In this document: positions 26,922 through 36,779 of the stretch, in pieces
How the letters are laid out: the number at the start of each line of letters is the position of its first letter
How positions within the stretch are numbered: position 1 is the stretch's first letter
Assembly: GCA_965261955.1 (NCBI GenBank)
Contig: CBDHEM010000069.1
Coordinates: forward strand, 1,240,001 to 1,304,000
Source of the DNA: JABAAI01 sp965261955
GTDB lineage: Bacteria; Spirochaetota; Leptospiria; Leptospirales; Leptonemataceae
Direction: 5' to 3'
Length of the DNA: 64,000 bases
Translations under genes and position numbers: made by a program
Notes under the pieces: model-generated
What the model was told of the DNA's origin: nothing
Seen by the model: only the letters and a program-made list of their open reading frames with translations
The model's database searches: none

Positions 26922-28343
26922 ATGTCTGCTTCTATTCCCACACATGATCTTTTGGTTATTGGTGGGGGACCTGGAGGGTATGTCTGTGCTATCCGTGCTG
27001 CTCAATTGGGAATGAATGTTGGGCTGGTAGAAAAGCGTAAGACGATAGGCGGTACTTGCGTAAATGTAGGGTGTATACCCTCTAAGGCCCTCTTGGATTC
27101 CTCTCATAAATACCACGAAAGCTGTACGAGCCTTTCTGAACATGGAATTCATGTGGGAAATATAGAACTAGATCTAAAACAAATGATGGCCCGGAAGAGT
27201 CAAGTTGTCAAAGAACTTACGGATGGCTTAGACTATTTGATGAAAAAGAACAGAATTTCGCTATATGAGGGTCTGGGTAGTTTAGAAAGCGTTGATGATG
27301 GTAATGTCACCATTACGATTGTTGGTAAAAAGGAGCAGGAGGTGAGAGCGAAATATTGTGTTATTGCTACGGGTTCAGAGAGCATCCCTTTGCCAAATAT
27401 AGCTATCGATTCTAAAAATATTATTAATTCAGATCATGCCATTTCTCTAGATAGTATCCCCAAAAAATTAGTTATTATTGGTGGTGGCGTAATTGGCTTA
27501 GAATTAGGTTCTGTTTGGTCTAGATTAGGAGCTGAGGTTACTATAGTAGAAGCTCTCCCAAGTATACTTATGAGTATGGATAGGCAGTTGCGTGATGCTG
27601 CTATGCGAATTTTGAAGAGTCAAGGCTTACGATTTCTATGCAATCATAAAGTTGTTCAGGCGCTAGTGGGGAGTAAAAGAGTGGCGATTATTGCCGAAAA
27701 CGAAGCGGGTCAATCTGTTTCTCTAGATGCAGATAAATTGCTTGTTTCTGTGGGACGTCGACCCTACACAAACGGTTTGGGTGCAGAAAAAGTTGGTTTG
27801 AAAATTAATGCTCGGGGTCGCATTGAAGTGAACGCGGAAACACTGGTGAGTAATGTGCCCAATATTTACGCTATTGGTGATGTAATTGAAGGGGCCATGC
27901 TTGCCCATCGTGCTGAAGAAGAAGGCGTGATGATTGCCGAAAGATTAGCTGGAAAGCCAGGTCATGTCAATTACTCTGCAATACCTTGGGTTGTGTATAC
28001 TTGGCCAGAGATTGCGTGGGTTGGTCGTTCTGAAGAAGAGCTTAAATCAGCCGGAATATCCTATAATGTGGGTAGGCACATGTACAAGGCAAATGGTCGG
28101 GCCAAGGCAATGAATGAAACAGATGGTCAGGTTAAGATACTCGCTGATAAACACACAGATAAGATATTAGGAGTGTTTATAATAGGAGCCAATGCCTCAG
28201 AACTTATCGCCGAATCTACTCTTGCCGTTGAATTTGGAGCTAGTGCAGAAGATATTGCACGAAGCTTTCATGCTCACCCTACTTTAGCAGAAACTGTACG
28301 AGAAGCGGCTTTGGATGTGGACAAGCGAGCATTGCATGCATAG
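26922..28343 (+). CDS. lpd: Dihydrolipoyl dehydrogenase (E3)
   Basis: The 473-residue flavoprotein has the FAD motif LVIGGGPGGYVCAIRAAQLG, the redox-active disulfide GGTCVNVGCIPSKALLDSS, the NAD motif VIIGGGVIGLELGSVWSRLG, YAIGDVIEGAMLAHRAEEE, and the catalytic His-Glu segment FHAHPTLAETVREAA near the C-terminus. It reoxidises lipoamide in the dehydrogenase complexes. It starts 2 bp after sucB and is co-transcribed with it. Confidence 0.97.
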   Translation: MSASIPTHDLLVIGGGPGGYVCAIRAAQLGMNVGLVEKRKTIGGTCVNVGCIPSKALLDSSHKYHESCTSLSEHGIHVGNIELDLKQMMARKSQVVKELTDGLDYLMKKNRISLYEGLGSLESVDDGNVTITIVGKKEQEVRAKYCVIATGSESIPLPNIAIDSKNIINSDHAISLDSIPKKLVIIGGGVIGLELGSVWSRLGAEVTIVEALPSILMSMDRQLRDAAMRILKSQGLRFLCNHKVVQALVGSKRVAIIAENEAGQSVSLDADKLLVSVGRRPYTNGLGAEKVGLKINARGRIEVNAETLVSNVPNIYAIGDVIEGAMLAHRAEEEGVMIAERLAGKPGHVNYSAIPWVVYTWPEIAWVGRSEEELKSAGISYNVGRHMYKANGRAKAMNETDGQVKILADKHTDKILGVFIIGANASELIAESTLAVEFGASAEDIARSFHAHPTLAETVREAALDVDKRALHA

Positions 28344-28468
28344 CATTTGTATTTATATAAATGTGCATGCTGTTAAAAGTAATCATTGTTATTCATCGTT
28401 ATTCATTGCATTGATAGTTTTCACTTAAAATATGCATGAGGCTATTGCAGTCGGCAAATAATTTTCTT

Positions 28469-28520
28469 TCTGATATTTCCCTTCTGATATTTTCCAACTG
28501 ATATTTCTAACTGATATTTC
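28469..28520 (+). repeat. Degenerate short tandem repeat (CTGATATTT, 4 units)
   Basis: Four irregularly spaced CTGATATTT copies precede the IS5 element. No gene is seen in the 205 bp between lpd and the element. Confidence 0.6.
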
Positions 28521-28552
28521 CCAAACGTTTTTTTAGTTTAGACATTTTTATA

Positions 28553-30069
28553 TAGTCAGCCTTGAAAAAGGCACTATATTAAGAAAATGCCATAACCCAT
28601 ACTTCCTTTTTTAAGGAAAAATCAGTCAGATATTGCGGAATAAATTTAAGCCAAGAAAAAGCTTTTAGCAATTTTCTCATATTAAAGCCAGCACCTAGTA
28701 AAACCGCATACATCTTATCACCTTCTTGCGTTAAGAGGTGATTTCGTCGTACACCTCCATCATTCTTCATGTGACCAATGATGGGTTCAATGGCTGCTCT
28801 TCTTTTCATCCACTTGCGTAAACTACGTTTCATTTTTTTCTTCCTCTTTGCGCCAACAATGTGAACTGTTATCCCATCTTTAACTTTCGCTCCTCTATAA
28901 CCTCTATCCACAAAAACTTCTTTTACGCTTAATGAATTGGGTAAAAACCTTTCTACCTGTTCTATGGCCGATGGTAATGTATGCCCATCAAAAGGATTAC
29001 CGTGTTTTGCCATCGCACCTAAAACAAAGTTACCTTGACTACTTGTCACGTAACTCGCCTTACATCCAAATTCATACTTCTTATGCGTTTTTCCTTTAGA
29101 GATACATTCTACTTCCGGCGCATGTAAACTATAAACTTTGTTTTTGCTATCCTTGGTTTGATCGTAAAGACGGTGAAGAAGACACAAAGAAGATTCATAA
29201 TTTTTATGTAAATCCATAGAATGCAATTTACGCTCTACATCCCGTAAAACACGACCAAAATAGGTTTTTAAGCTCTTTTGCTCACGCCTTGCAAGTCTGT
29301 ATTTACGTCCTCTAAAGTATCGGTTCTGCATTAATAATGACTTTTTAGATAAACGAGAATAACTTTGGCGAAGACGAATATTATTTCTCTTAGCCAGTTC
29401 TGACAAATATTGTAAAGCTTTAAAATATAGTTTACCATCCGTTGGATATGTAATGGCCTTCTCCTGAACTGTTGTATCTACATTTACTTTTTGGACATGA
29501 TGTCTGCGCAGTAATTTATTAGAAAGAGCACAACGAATTGTTTCTTCCAAAAGCTTTTCCATCCCTTTAGATTTTATACGCTTACGCCATCTGCTTAATG
29601 TGCTATGATCACAAGGAGCTTCCTGCTGGAATTCTTGGTATCCGCAAAAGTGTTGCCAATAGACATTTTGAACCCATTTATCTAAAACACTTTCATCACT
29701 TTCATTAAATGTGGCTTTTAAGTAATGCAGTCCTACCATCAAGCGGGTTAACTTGGCTGGACGGCCGTTGTCAGGACAATAGAGTTTACCAAATTCAGTA
29801 TCAAACTTTTCCCAATCTATTTTCTGAGCTAAACGAAATAAGGGCTCATTATGATTGAGCATACCTTCCAAATTCGTCTTAAACAAGTCTCTTTGATAAT
29901 CATTTTTTTTTTGAGCTAACATAGGGAACCTCTGAAAAATAATGCTTGAAAAACACAAGCTTTTAAACACCTTTTCGCAAAACCTTGCGATTATGGGTAC
30001 TACTTTTTACTTCAGAATAGCTTATAAATGCGAAATATCCATAGTATTCTGGTTTTTCAAGGCTGACTA
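28553..30069 (-). mobile_element. IS5-family insertion sequence, copy 1 (intact)
   Basis: The ends are inverted repeats TAGTCAGCCTTGAAAAA at 28553 and its complement ending at 30069. TATA stands directly outside both ends (28549-28552 and 30070-30073), consistent with a 4-bp target duplication. Length is 1517 bp, with one transposase gene on the minus strand. A second, decayed copy is at 59108 and an 82-bp deletion derivative is at 62141. Confidence 0.93.
28579..29922 (-). CDS. IS5-family DDE transposase
   Basis: The 447-residue product from ATG 29922 (MLAQKKNDYQRDLFKTNLEG) has the IS5-type N-terminal DUF772-like region (GRPAKLTRLMVGLHYLKATF), DHSTLSRWRKR, and DDE segments: the first D in VNVDTTVQEKAI, the second in VFVDRGYRGAKV and the E in RRAAIEPIIGHMKND. 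The frame is open upstream to 29970, but an AGAGG lies just before ATG 29922. A run of ten T (plus strand) near the start is where copy 2 has lost a base. It looks intact and may be active. Confidence 0.93.
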   Translation of the reverse strand: MLAQKKNDYQRDLFKTNLEGMLNHNEPLFRLAQKIDWEKFDTEFGKLYCPDNGRPAKLTRLMVGLHYLKATFNESDESVLDKWVQNVYWQHFCGYQEFQQEAPCDHSTLSRWRKRIKSKGMEKLLEETIRCALSNKLLRRHHVQKVNVDTTVQEKAITYPTDGKLYFKALQYLSELAKRNNIRLRQSYSRLSKKSLLMQNRYFRGRKYRLARREQKSLKTYFGRVLRDVERKLHSMDLHKNYESSLCLLHRLYDQTKDSKNKVYSLHAPEVECISKGKTHKKYEFGCKASYVTSSQGNFVLGAMAKHGNPFDGHTLPSAIEQVERFLPNSLSVKEVFVDRGYRGAKVKDGITVHIVGAKRKKKMKRSLRKWMKRRAAIEPIIGHMKNDGGVRRNHLLTQEGDKMYAVLLGAGFNMRKLLKAFSWLKFIPQYLTDFSLKKEVWVMAFS

Positions 30070-30167
30070 TATACTCAGCTTCCAAAAAAAAAAGATTGAT
30101 TTTCAGTCTTTTTTATTTGAGAATCCAAATCATTTCAGTATGTTGACATAAAACCCAAGCATACGAT

Positions 30168-30275
30168 GGCTCTGTTCTGAAATGTAAAGAATTACAAATA
30201 GAGTGTTGTGAAACGCTGATTTGAGCCATCTCTAGATGACCACTTTCCTATTTGTTCACATTTTACAGCAGTCCC
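30168..30275. mobile_element. MITE of the GGGACTGTT family, copy e
   Basis: About 108 bp with ends GGCTCTGTTCTGAAATGTAA and CATTTTACAGCAGTCCC, and the core GAAACGCTGATTTGAG, in the same orientation as copy a. The remaining gap to 30801 contains a diverged hairpin repeat (about 30330-30376) and a short inverted repeat at 30655-30690; no gene is seen. Confidence 0.8.
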
Positions 30276-30810
30276 TGCATTGTCCCAAGAATCCTTTCTG
30301 TCACATGTAGGCGTTGCAATTACTCTGCTTCTCTTTTTCGCCACACTTTCAATCGGGGCTTTGCCTTGACAAAGCCTTCTATACTTCGCCCCAGTTTCTA
30401 TAGAGAGCTGTTTCATAGGGAGCCGTTCCATAGAGAGCTGGACAGTAATATGTGAAGTAGAAATTACTTTTATGGCTTTAGGGCGCAATCTCAAGAAACT
30501 CATCTCATATGAACAAAAAACAGGTTTTTAACCCCGATGATGATCTGAACGAAGAGAAAGCTTTGAGTTTATTATTGTAATATAAAATAATCAAAATGAA
30601 TATTTATGAGAAAGCCATAAACGGGCTTCCTAGTGATTACTGCCCAGCTTCCAAATGAGATTGAGACTGAGACTTATTCTCATTGACGGAAACAAAGGCC
30701 CACGGGAAAGTGCTTACTGTAATAGAGTCCTGTTTACGACTATCTTGAGATAATTTTGATACGAGTTAGAAGGGACTAAAGTAAGATTAAAAATTGGAGA
30801 GGTGATAGAA

Positions 30811-30846
30811 ATGACAAAAATGACAAAAATGACAAAAATGACAAAA
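30811..30846 (+). repeat. ATGACAAAA tandem repeat at the porin start (4 units)
   Basis: Four perfect 9-bp ATGACAAAA units, each offering an in-frame ATG, form the first 12 codons of the porin gene. The Shine-Dalgarno GGAGAGG sits just upstream of the first unit. Confidence 0.95.
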
Positions 30847-32331
30847 ATGATGGAAGTGATGGAAAAGCTTATTAAAATAAGAAAACGAAACTTTAACTAT
30901 GTTGTACTAGTCGAGATAGTGCTGGTCTTCTTTTTCTTTTTGGGCAACCTACGAGCACAGCCTGTGAATGAGAGACTGAATGTTCTAGAGAAAGAAATAG
31001 AGCGTCTGAAATTAAAGCGCTTTGGGAAGACGCCTAGAAAATCTAATCAAACCCGTGGCTCGGGTAATTACGAAACACTCGCTACGGGTCTTAGTGTTGG
31101 TGGTTATGGTGAAATAAAATATAATCAGTTTGATTCGGCATACAAAAGTGATCAGTTTGATATACATCGTTTTGTTTTTTATGTTGGTCATAGATTTAAT
31201 GATTGGATTGTTTTAAATACAGAAATTGAAGTTGAGCATGCTGATGAGCTTGCACTTGAAATGGCCTATATTGATTTGGAAATAGACCCTGCTTTTTCTT
31301 TAGGTTTAGGCCTCCAACTTTTGCCTGTTGGCATTACGAATGTGGTACATGAACCTACGACATTCTCTTCAGTAAATCGTCCGCAAACGGAGAGGAGAAT
31401 TATTCCCACAACTTGGCGAGAGAATGGTGCCATGCTACATGGGAAAATATTTGCGGAACGTTTACGATATAAATTAGGTTTATTTGCAGGTGGCCGAGCC
31501 ATCGGTTTTTCCGAGGACAGTTGGATGAGAGGTGGTCGCCAAAAAGGCTCAAAATCAAAAGCAAATGATCTATCTGGCGTATTCAATATCAACATGAAAG
31601 CTCTGGATAATGTAGACATTGGCCTTTCCTATTATATGGGCAATAACGGGCAGGGTGAGATTTTAGCTTATAATCAGGATGATGGAAATGGAAGTATTCC
31701 ACCTGCTCCTTCCAAACTCGAGAAAAAGCGTTTGCTTGGCGGAAGAGCCCGGACTCATTTAGCAGAAATACATTCTGTTTACGAGTGGGGCCCAATAAAG
31801 TTACGAGGATTATTTGCTCGTGGTTGGATGAGTGAAGACGATGCCCGTTCTGTCAATCGAGCGACAGGAAAGAACATAGGGCAAGAAGTAGAGGGTGCTT
31901 ACATTGAGTTTTCTTACAATGTTTTGTACAAAATTTCCAATCAACAAAAGCTATATGTCTTTGTTCGGAATGAATATGTGAATACACAGAAAAAGACAGT
32001 CAGGTGCCGTGTTAATGAAGATTGTAAAGCAGACAGCTATACTGTTTTTAATCCCCATGGTGATGCTTCGAAGGGGAAGCATGTTTTCAAGGGGAATCGG
32101 GCAAATGGTGTCATTGAAGGTGCTCATGATACAGCACAAATCGTGGGTTTACCTAACCCAAAAAATGATCGCCGTATACTCACTTATGGTATGGGTTATT
32201 TCGTGAATTCGAATGTTGTTTTAAAATTAGATTTTGAAAAATGGACTTCACGCGCTCAGGGAAAAGAGGCAAAAGATCCCAGTAGTAACACAATTGATCA
32301 AGTGAATTTTGGTGTCGGTTGGATATTCTAG
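30811..32331 (+). CDS. Outer-membrane porin, OprP/OprO-like
   Basis: From ATG 30811 the protein is about 506 residues. It begins with four MTK repeats, then a basic segment and a signal peptide (VVLVEIVLVFFFFLGNLRAQ). A short coiled coil (NERLNVLEKEIERLKLKRF) follows, as in the trimeric porins of this family. Then comes a beta-barrel that opens LSVGGYGEIKYNQFD and has FVFYVGHRFNDWIVLNTEIEVEHAD. It ends NFGVGWIF with a terminal Phe, typical of Bam-inserted barrels. Phosphate-selectivity is not shown. GGAGAGG lies 8 bp before ATG 30811. A perfect hairpin follows the stop. Confidence 0.82.
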   Translation: MTKMTKMTKMTKMMEVMEKLIKIRKRNFNYVVLVEIVLVFFFFLGNLRAQPVNERLNVLEKEIERLKLKRFGKTPRKSNQTRGSGNYETLATGLSVGGYGEIKYNQFDSAYKSDQFDIHRFVFYVGHRFNDWIVLNTEIEVEHADELALEMAYIDLEIDPAFSLGLGLQLLPVGITNVVHEPTTFSSVNRPQTERRIIPTTWRENGAMLHGKIFAERLRYKLGLFAGGRAIGFSEDSWMRGGRQKGSKSKANDLSGVFNINMKALDNVDIGLSYYMGNNGQGEILAYNQDDGNGSIPPAPSKLEKKRLLGGRARTHLAEIHSVYEWGPIKLRGLFARGWMSEDDARSVNRATGKNIGQEVEGAYIEFSYNVLYKISNQQKLYVFVRNEYVNTQKKTVRCRVNEDCKADSYTVFNPHGDASKGKHVFKGNRANGVIEGAHDTAQIVGLPNPKNDRRILTYGMGYFVNSNVVLKLDFEKWTSRAQGKEAKDPSSNTIDQVNFGVGWIF

Positions 32332-32340
32332 AGAAAGTTT

Positions 32341-32362
32341 ATTTCCCTTAGAAAAGGGAAAT
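32341..32362 (+). terminator. Hairpin after the porin gene
   Basis: ATTTCCCTT and AAGGGAAAT form a perfect 9-bp stem with a 4-base loop, 10 bp past the porin stop. No T-run follows, so rho-independent activity is uncertain. Confidence 0.55.
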
Positions 32363-32434
32363 AATGTATGAGGGGATTGCAAGACATTTTTATAGTGTCC
32401 GTCCAATGCAATCTCCTTGTTCATTTTTATCCTC

Positions 32435-32544
<110 letters not shown>

Positions 32545-33370
32545 AAAAAAGGTTGTGTTGTCTTTGTCAAAATGCTTTTTGAATGATAGTTAAGAAAAAC
32601 GATTTTTGTTTTCATGAGAGTTGTTACAAAAGTAATCAAGATAGGCGACTGTTATAACAGTCGTTTATAATTATAGATCATGACTAGAGTTTTGTTAAAA
32701 AAAGATGATCCCTTTTTTTGTGTCCCCTTTTGTGTATAGACCAGATCAATCTTAGCTATACTTTTCTTTGGCGGTGTTAAACCATCATCTGTCTTTGGAA
32801 TGGTGGAAGAAGCCTCGCCTTTTTCGCGCCCTTAAAATCAAGGGCTTTGCCTCAGCAAAGCTCTCCATGACCGTATTCTTCCCACAAAAGCTTCCTAATA
32901 TTTCACACTTGTCTCTTCATCGGATCTGGAGCTATAGAAAGTGCAAGCAAGTATCTGGTTCAAGCCAGATTAAAACAAGCTGATATGAAATGGTGCGTCT
33001 CCAAATCCAAAGCCATTCACCCCTTCATCATCCCCAATACTTCGTAAAAAGGATATGCGTGTCATGAATTCCTCTTGCATAGATTTGTTTTTGTACCATT
33101 TGCATCCGAAGTCTTTTATATTTATCTATTATGGTACAGTTTTCATTTGTTTGGGTTGACTATCTTTCTAAGATGAATTTGGATTTGTAGTAAAGACTGT
33201 AAATTCAAGTCCAAAGTACAACAAACTTTACTTTCTCATTTCTTGAAAAAAGAGGCAATACAGTATTTCATCAAAATTATAGTCAAATGAGATTTGGAAA
33301 CGTTTATAAAACATAAAAGACACTGATTTGTAGTCTTGCGTTAATAAGATACGATTTTCATATAGTTACC
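32545..33370. other. Gene-poor spacer with one hairpin repeat
   Basis: The only structured element seen is a member of the GCTTTGCCTCAGCAAAGC family at about 32814-32868 (TTTTTCGCGCCCTTAAAATC followed by GGCTTTGCCTCAGCAAAGC). The rest is AT-rich with only short open frames. No gene or RNA is supported. Confidence 0.55.
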
Positions 33371-34264
33371 ATGGCCACAAATAAAAAGATAACCCTTACC
33401 CTTGATACCTTCTTTAAGATACAATGCACTGAGTTTTTTGAGGCGTTAGGTTGTCAGGTACTAACAGAAGTCGAGTTATTCAAACAGCCTAGACGCTTGG
33501 ATGTATTGATTATCGAGGGAGGGGAAGGGGAAGGAGCTTCGCAACAGCCCCTCCTTGGAATGCGGGCAAAACATGCCATGCGCAAGAAGTTTCATCTTTT
33601 AGATTATTTCCAAAAATATAATTTAGTCAGTTATAAGTCTTTTCGTGACCGTTTTTCTATTTCGGATATTCGAGATGCCATGATCTATCACCAAAGCTAC
33701 TTGAATTTGGAAAAAAAAGCAAATGAAGCCAACAGCACCGTTAGCCTGATCGTATCCCAAAAACCATCGAAGTTTCTAAGTGAGACTACAAGCAAAGTAT
33801 CGCAACAAGTAAAAGGACGCTATGTGATCGACTACCAAGCATTCAAGGTTTATATTTTAAACATTGAGGAAGCTCCACTAAATGACAGCCTGGATGGTGT
33901 TTTCTTGTCAGAGTTTGTTAAGGATAAAAAGAAAATTACCATGCCAGCTGATGTACGAAGAGAACTGGTTATTGATAAAAAAATCATCGACATACTAGAA
34001 GAAGGGCTTAAAACTAGGTTAGTTACCTTTGAAGGGAGGATATTAGATATGGGAGCAGTTGCAGACATCACAAAATATGTTTTGCCTGAATTGGAAAAGG
34101 CAGAAGCCAGAGGTGAAGCCAGAGGTAAAGCAGAAATCTTTAAAAAGATGTACGCTAACGGCCAGTCCATATCTCAAATTTCTTCTATGACCGGTCTTTC
34201 AGAAGCAGAATGTCAACGCATGCTGTCTTTCACCCACTATGAAAATGACCCCATAAAAAAGTAA
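33371..34264 (+). CDS. PD-(D/E)XK-type nuclease-like (Rpn/transposase-associated) protein
   Basis: The 297-residue product has an N-terminal region compatible with a PD-(D/E)XK core: E in QVLTEVELFK, then RRLDVLIIEGG. The middle matches Rpn-like or YhgA-like uncharacterised proteins (SFRDRFSISDIRDAMIYHQSYL, VKGRYVIDYQAFKVYIL). The C-terminus, EARGEARGKAEIFKKMYANG and SISQISSMTGLSEAEC, is the alanine/arginine/glycine-rich linker plus small helix-turn-helix seen in Rpn and DUF4351-type proteins. Nuclease activity is inference. A truncated, stop-containing copy lies at 41354, so the pair brackets the repeat-rich island. Confidence 0.6.
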   Translation: MATNKKITLTLDTFFKIQCTEFFEALGCQVLTEVELFKQPRRLDVLIIEGGEGEGASQQPLLGMRAKHAMRKKFHLLDYFQKYNLVSYKSFRDRFSISDIRDAMIYHQSYLNLEKKANEANSTVSLIVSQKPSKFLSETTSKVSQQVKGRYVIDYQAFKVYILNIEEAPLNDSLDGVFLSEFVKDKKKITMPADVRRELVIDKKIIDILEEGLKTRLVTFEGRILDMGAVADITKYVLPELEKAEARGEARGKAEIFKKMYANGQSISQISSMTGLSEAECQRMLSFTHYENDPIKK

Positions 34265-35340
34265 AAATAGAGGGGCGTTGCAAAAAACAAAAAACAAGAG
34301 AAATACCTGCATAGGATACCTTGATAACCTCCCCAGCTTCGCCTGTTTCCCACGTAAGCCTTGTCTTTTTCGCGCCCTCAAAATCGGGTGCTTTGCCTCA
34401 GCAAAGCTTTCTTTAGGTAAACCTTATCAACGCAGATCTTCCCAAGAGAACCTCCCAGCTTCGCCTGTTTCTCATTAGAACCTTGTCTTTTTCACGCCCT
34501 CAGAATCGGTAGCTTTGCTCTAGCTTTGCCTTGGCAAAGCCTTCCAATCGCAAAGCTTACCACGAATGCCTCCCAACATTTCGCACCAGCCTTGCCTTTT
34601 TTGCACTCTTAAAATCATGGGCTTTGCTCCAGCAGAGCCTACCAATCGCAAAGCCTACCATAGGAAAACTTTCCAAGCAAGCTTCCCCCAAAAGAGTGGA
34701 TAAAAATAAGCTTCGCTTATTTTTGCGATAGAAGCGGCGATTCTGGAAGGGTGCGGAAAAAGGCCCTTTGTGTAGGGGCGTTTTTTGTGAGGCTTATAAT
34801 CATGGGCTTTGGATAAAACAAGCTAGAGTCGTGGGTAGAAACAAGATTTGGTGGATAAAAACAAGCTTCGGTAGATAAGACAAGCTTTGTGTAGATAAAA
34901 CAAGACAAAGTTGTGGGTAGCAACAGATTTTGGTAGATAAAACAAGCTTCTCTTGTTTTTACGATGGAAGCGGCGATTCTGGGAGGGTGCGGGAAAGGGC
35001 CTTTGTGTTGGGGCGTTTTTGTGAGGACCGGGATTCAGATAAAAATGGGCTTTGTGTAGATAAAACAAGCTTTGCTTGTTTTCCACATGGAACCTCATCT
35101 TTTTTGCGCCTTCAAAATCGAGAGCTTTGCTTCAGCAAAGCTCTCTTTACAAAGCTCCCTTTAGGTAACCCTACCATGACGCATTCCCACCACAAAACGC
35201 CCTTCTCCCCATCACGACGCACTTTCCTGCCCACCATGACGCCCTCTCCCCAGCACGACGCACTTTCCTGCCCACCATGACGCCCTCTCCCCACCACGAC
35301 GCTTTCTTCTCACTCGCAAAGCTCTCCACAGAACGCTATC
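34265..35340. repeat. Dense repeat cluster 1 (two hairpin families plus a 41-bp repeat)
   Basis: At least four copies of the CTTTTTCGCGCCCTCAAAATC + GCTTTGCCTCAGCAAAGC family lie near 34362, 34486, 34593 and 35098. Two copies of the ACAAGCTTCGCTTGTTTTT ... GAAGCGGCGATTCTGG family have anchors at 34732 and 34968. About 2.5 copies of a roughly 41-bp CCCACCATGACGCCCTCTCC unit lie at 35200-35300. Minus-strand open frames here are made of the repeats; no gene is supported. Confidence 0.8.
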
Positions 35341-35467
35341 GTCCCAAAATTAGTTTGACATACGCCCTGCCTAATTTGAGATGGCTGAAATCTTCTACCT
35401 TTGAACGCGTACGTAATCGAGTGTGTAATTGAGATAGAGGCTGAAGCACAAAAAAGAGGGCAATAAT

Positions 35468-36563
35468 ATGAAAACTATCGGGATTAGCATAACTAAACGT
35501 ATCCTATCCCCTGTCTCGCGAGGCTGTAAACAAAACCTAACTCAGTCCTTCTTCACGATCCCAATACTCTCCATTTTGCTTTATTCTGCTTGTAGTTCTG
35601 GTGGCTCAGCGGGAGCAAATACAGAAACGGGCCCATCGGGTCCCACCATCACTATCACTGATTACAAGGGCTTAAAAGACATCCAGAATACTGGCATGGA
35701 TAGACGGGGAAGGGCAAGTCAGGCGTTTTTTGGCTTAAAAGACATCCAGAATACTGGCATGGATAGACACTATCGCTTGGGCAATGACATTAACGCAATC
35801 GCTAGTCGGAGCGAGGGCGGCATGCGCGGCAGCTCTAGCTGCACCGCCTATACGGGTAGTAACCCCACTGCGGCCACTTGTAGGGGCTTTGAACCCATAG
35901 GGAACTCTGGGAAGAAATTTACGGGCCGTTTTGATGGGGATGGCCATAAAATTACGAATCTCTACATCAATCGTTCAAGTACGTACAACATAGGCTTGTT
36001 TGGCTATACGGGCACTAGTGCTGAGATTGTGAATATAGGTGTGACAAATGCCTATCATAGAGGGCAGTGGTGAAGTCGGCGGACTCATCGGGCGGGCTGA
36101 TGGTTCTGTAGTAAGCAACTCCTATGTCAAGGGAAATGTGATGAGTACTAGTAGTTCTATCGGCGGGCTCATCGGGTTTGCTGGAGGTTCTGTAAGCAAC
36201 TCCTATGCCACGGGAGCTGTGACGGGGGGGATGCGTCGTCAGGGCGGGTTCATCGGTGATATTCGTAGCGGCGGTGGCGTAACCGGAAAGAACTACTTTG
36301 TGAATAGCTCTGGTGGCACCAATGGCATTGGCGGTAATGCTGGGTGTTCATCTTGCATGCGTGAAACGCTCAGCGGAATCAGGATGCTCACCTCCTCCGT
36401 TACCAGCTGGACGACTGGAGCTACGGGGAATTGGGACTTTGGTACAACGAGTCAGTCGCCCGCGCTCAAGTATGCCCAGAATCCAACGCCTTCTCCCGCT
36501 CCAAGGTGGTGTGGGAGTGGAGCCCTGCCCGCTTGTGGTAGTCTTATCCCAGGGCAACGCTAG
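35468..36563 (+). pseudogene. GLUG-repeat surface lipoprotein, frameshifted
   Basis: The first frame (35468-36073) has a basic N-terminus, a hydrophobic stretch and the lipobox LLYSAC, then FEPIGNSGKKFTGRFDGDGHK and INRSSTYNIGLFGYTGTSAEI, as in GLUG-domain proteins. It ends prematurely at TNAYHRGQW. The second frame (36048-36563) continues IEGSGEVGGLIGRADGSVV and GGLIGFAGGSVSNSYATGAV, two GLUG motifs. Removing one base of CTATCATAG near 36055 joins them as TNAYIEGSGEVGG. A 63-bp tandem duplication (35669-35731 and following) doubles the LKDIQNTGMDR segment. Likely an exposed adhesin-like lipoprotein, now broken or phase-off. Confidence 0.75.
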
Positions 36564-36779
36564 CCCCCGGCGGAGGAAGGGAATGCCCCTGCCGGGGCTA
36601 CGCGACTGAATGAGGGCGATAGCTAGAAGGATAGCATCTAGAACGGAGATAGGGGGCTGGCTGTGAGACCCATCTCTGGTACCAACAACATCAACAACAT
36701 CAACAACAATGAGGGCGACGCAAAAAAAGTCGATTGTGGGGATGTCATAAAGGGGCAGAGCTAGCGGAGAGGGAAAAAT

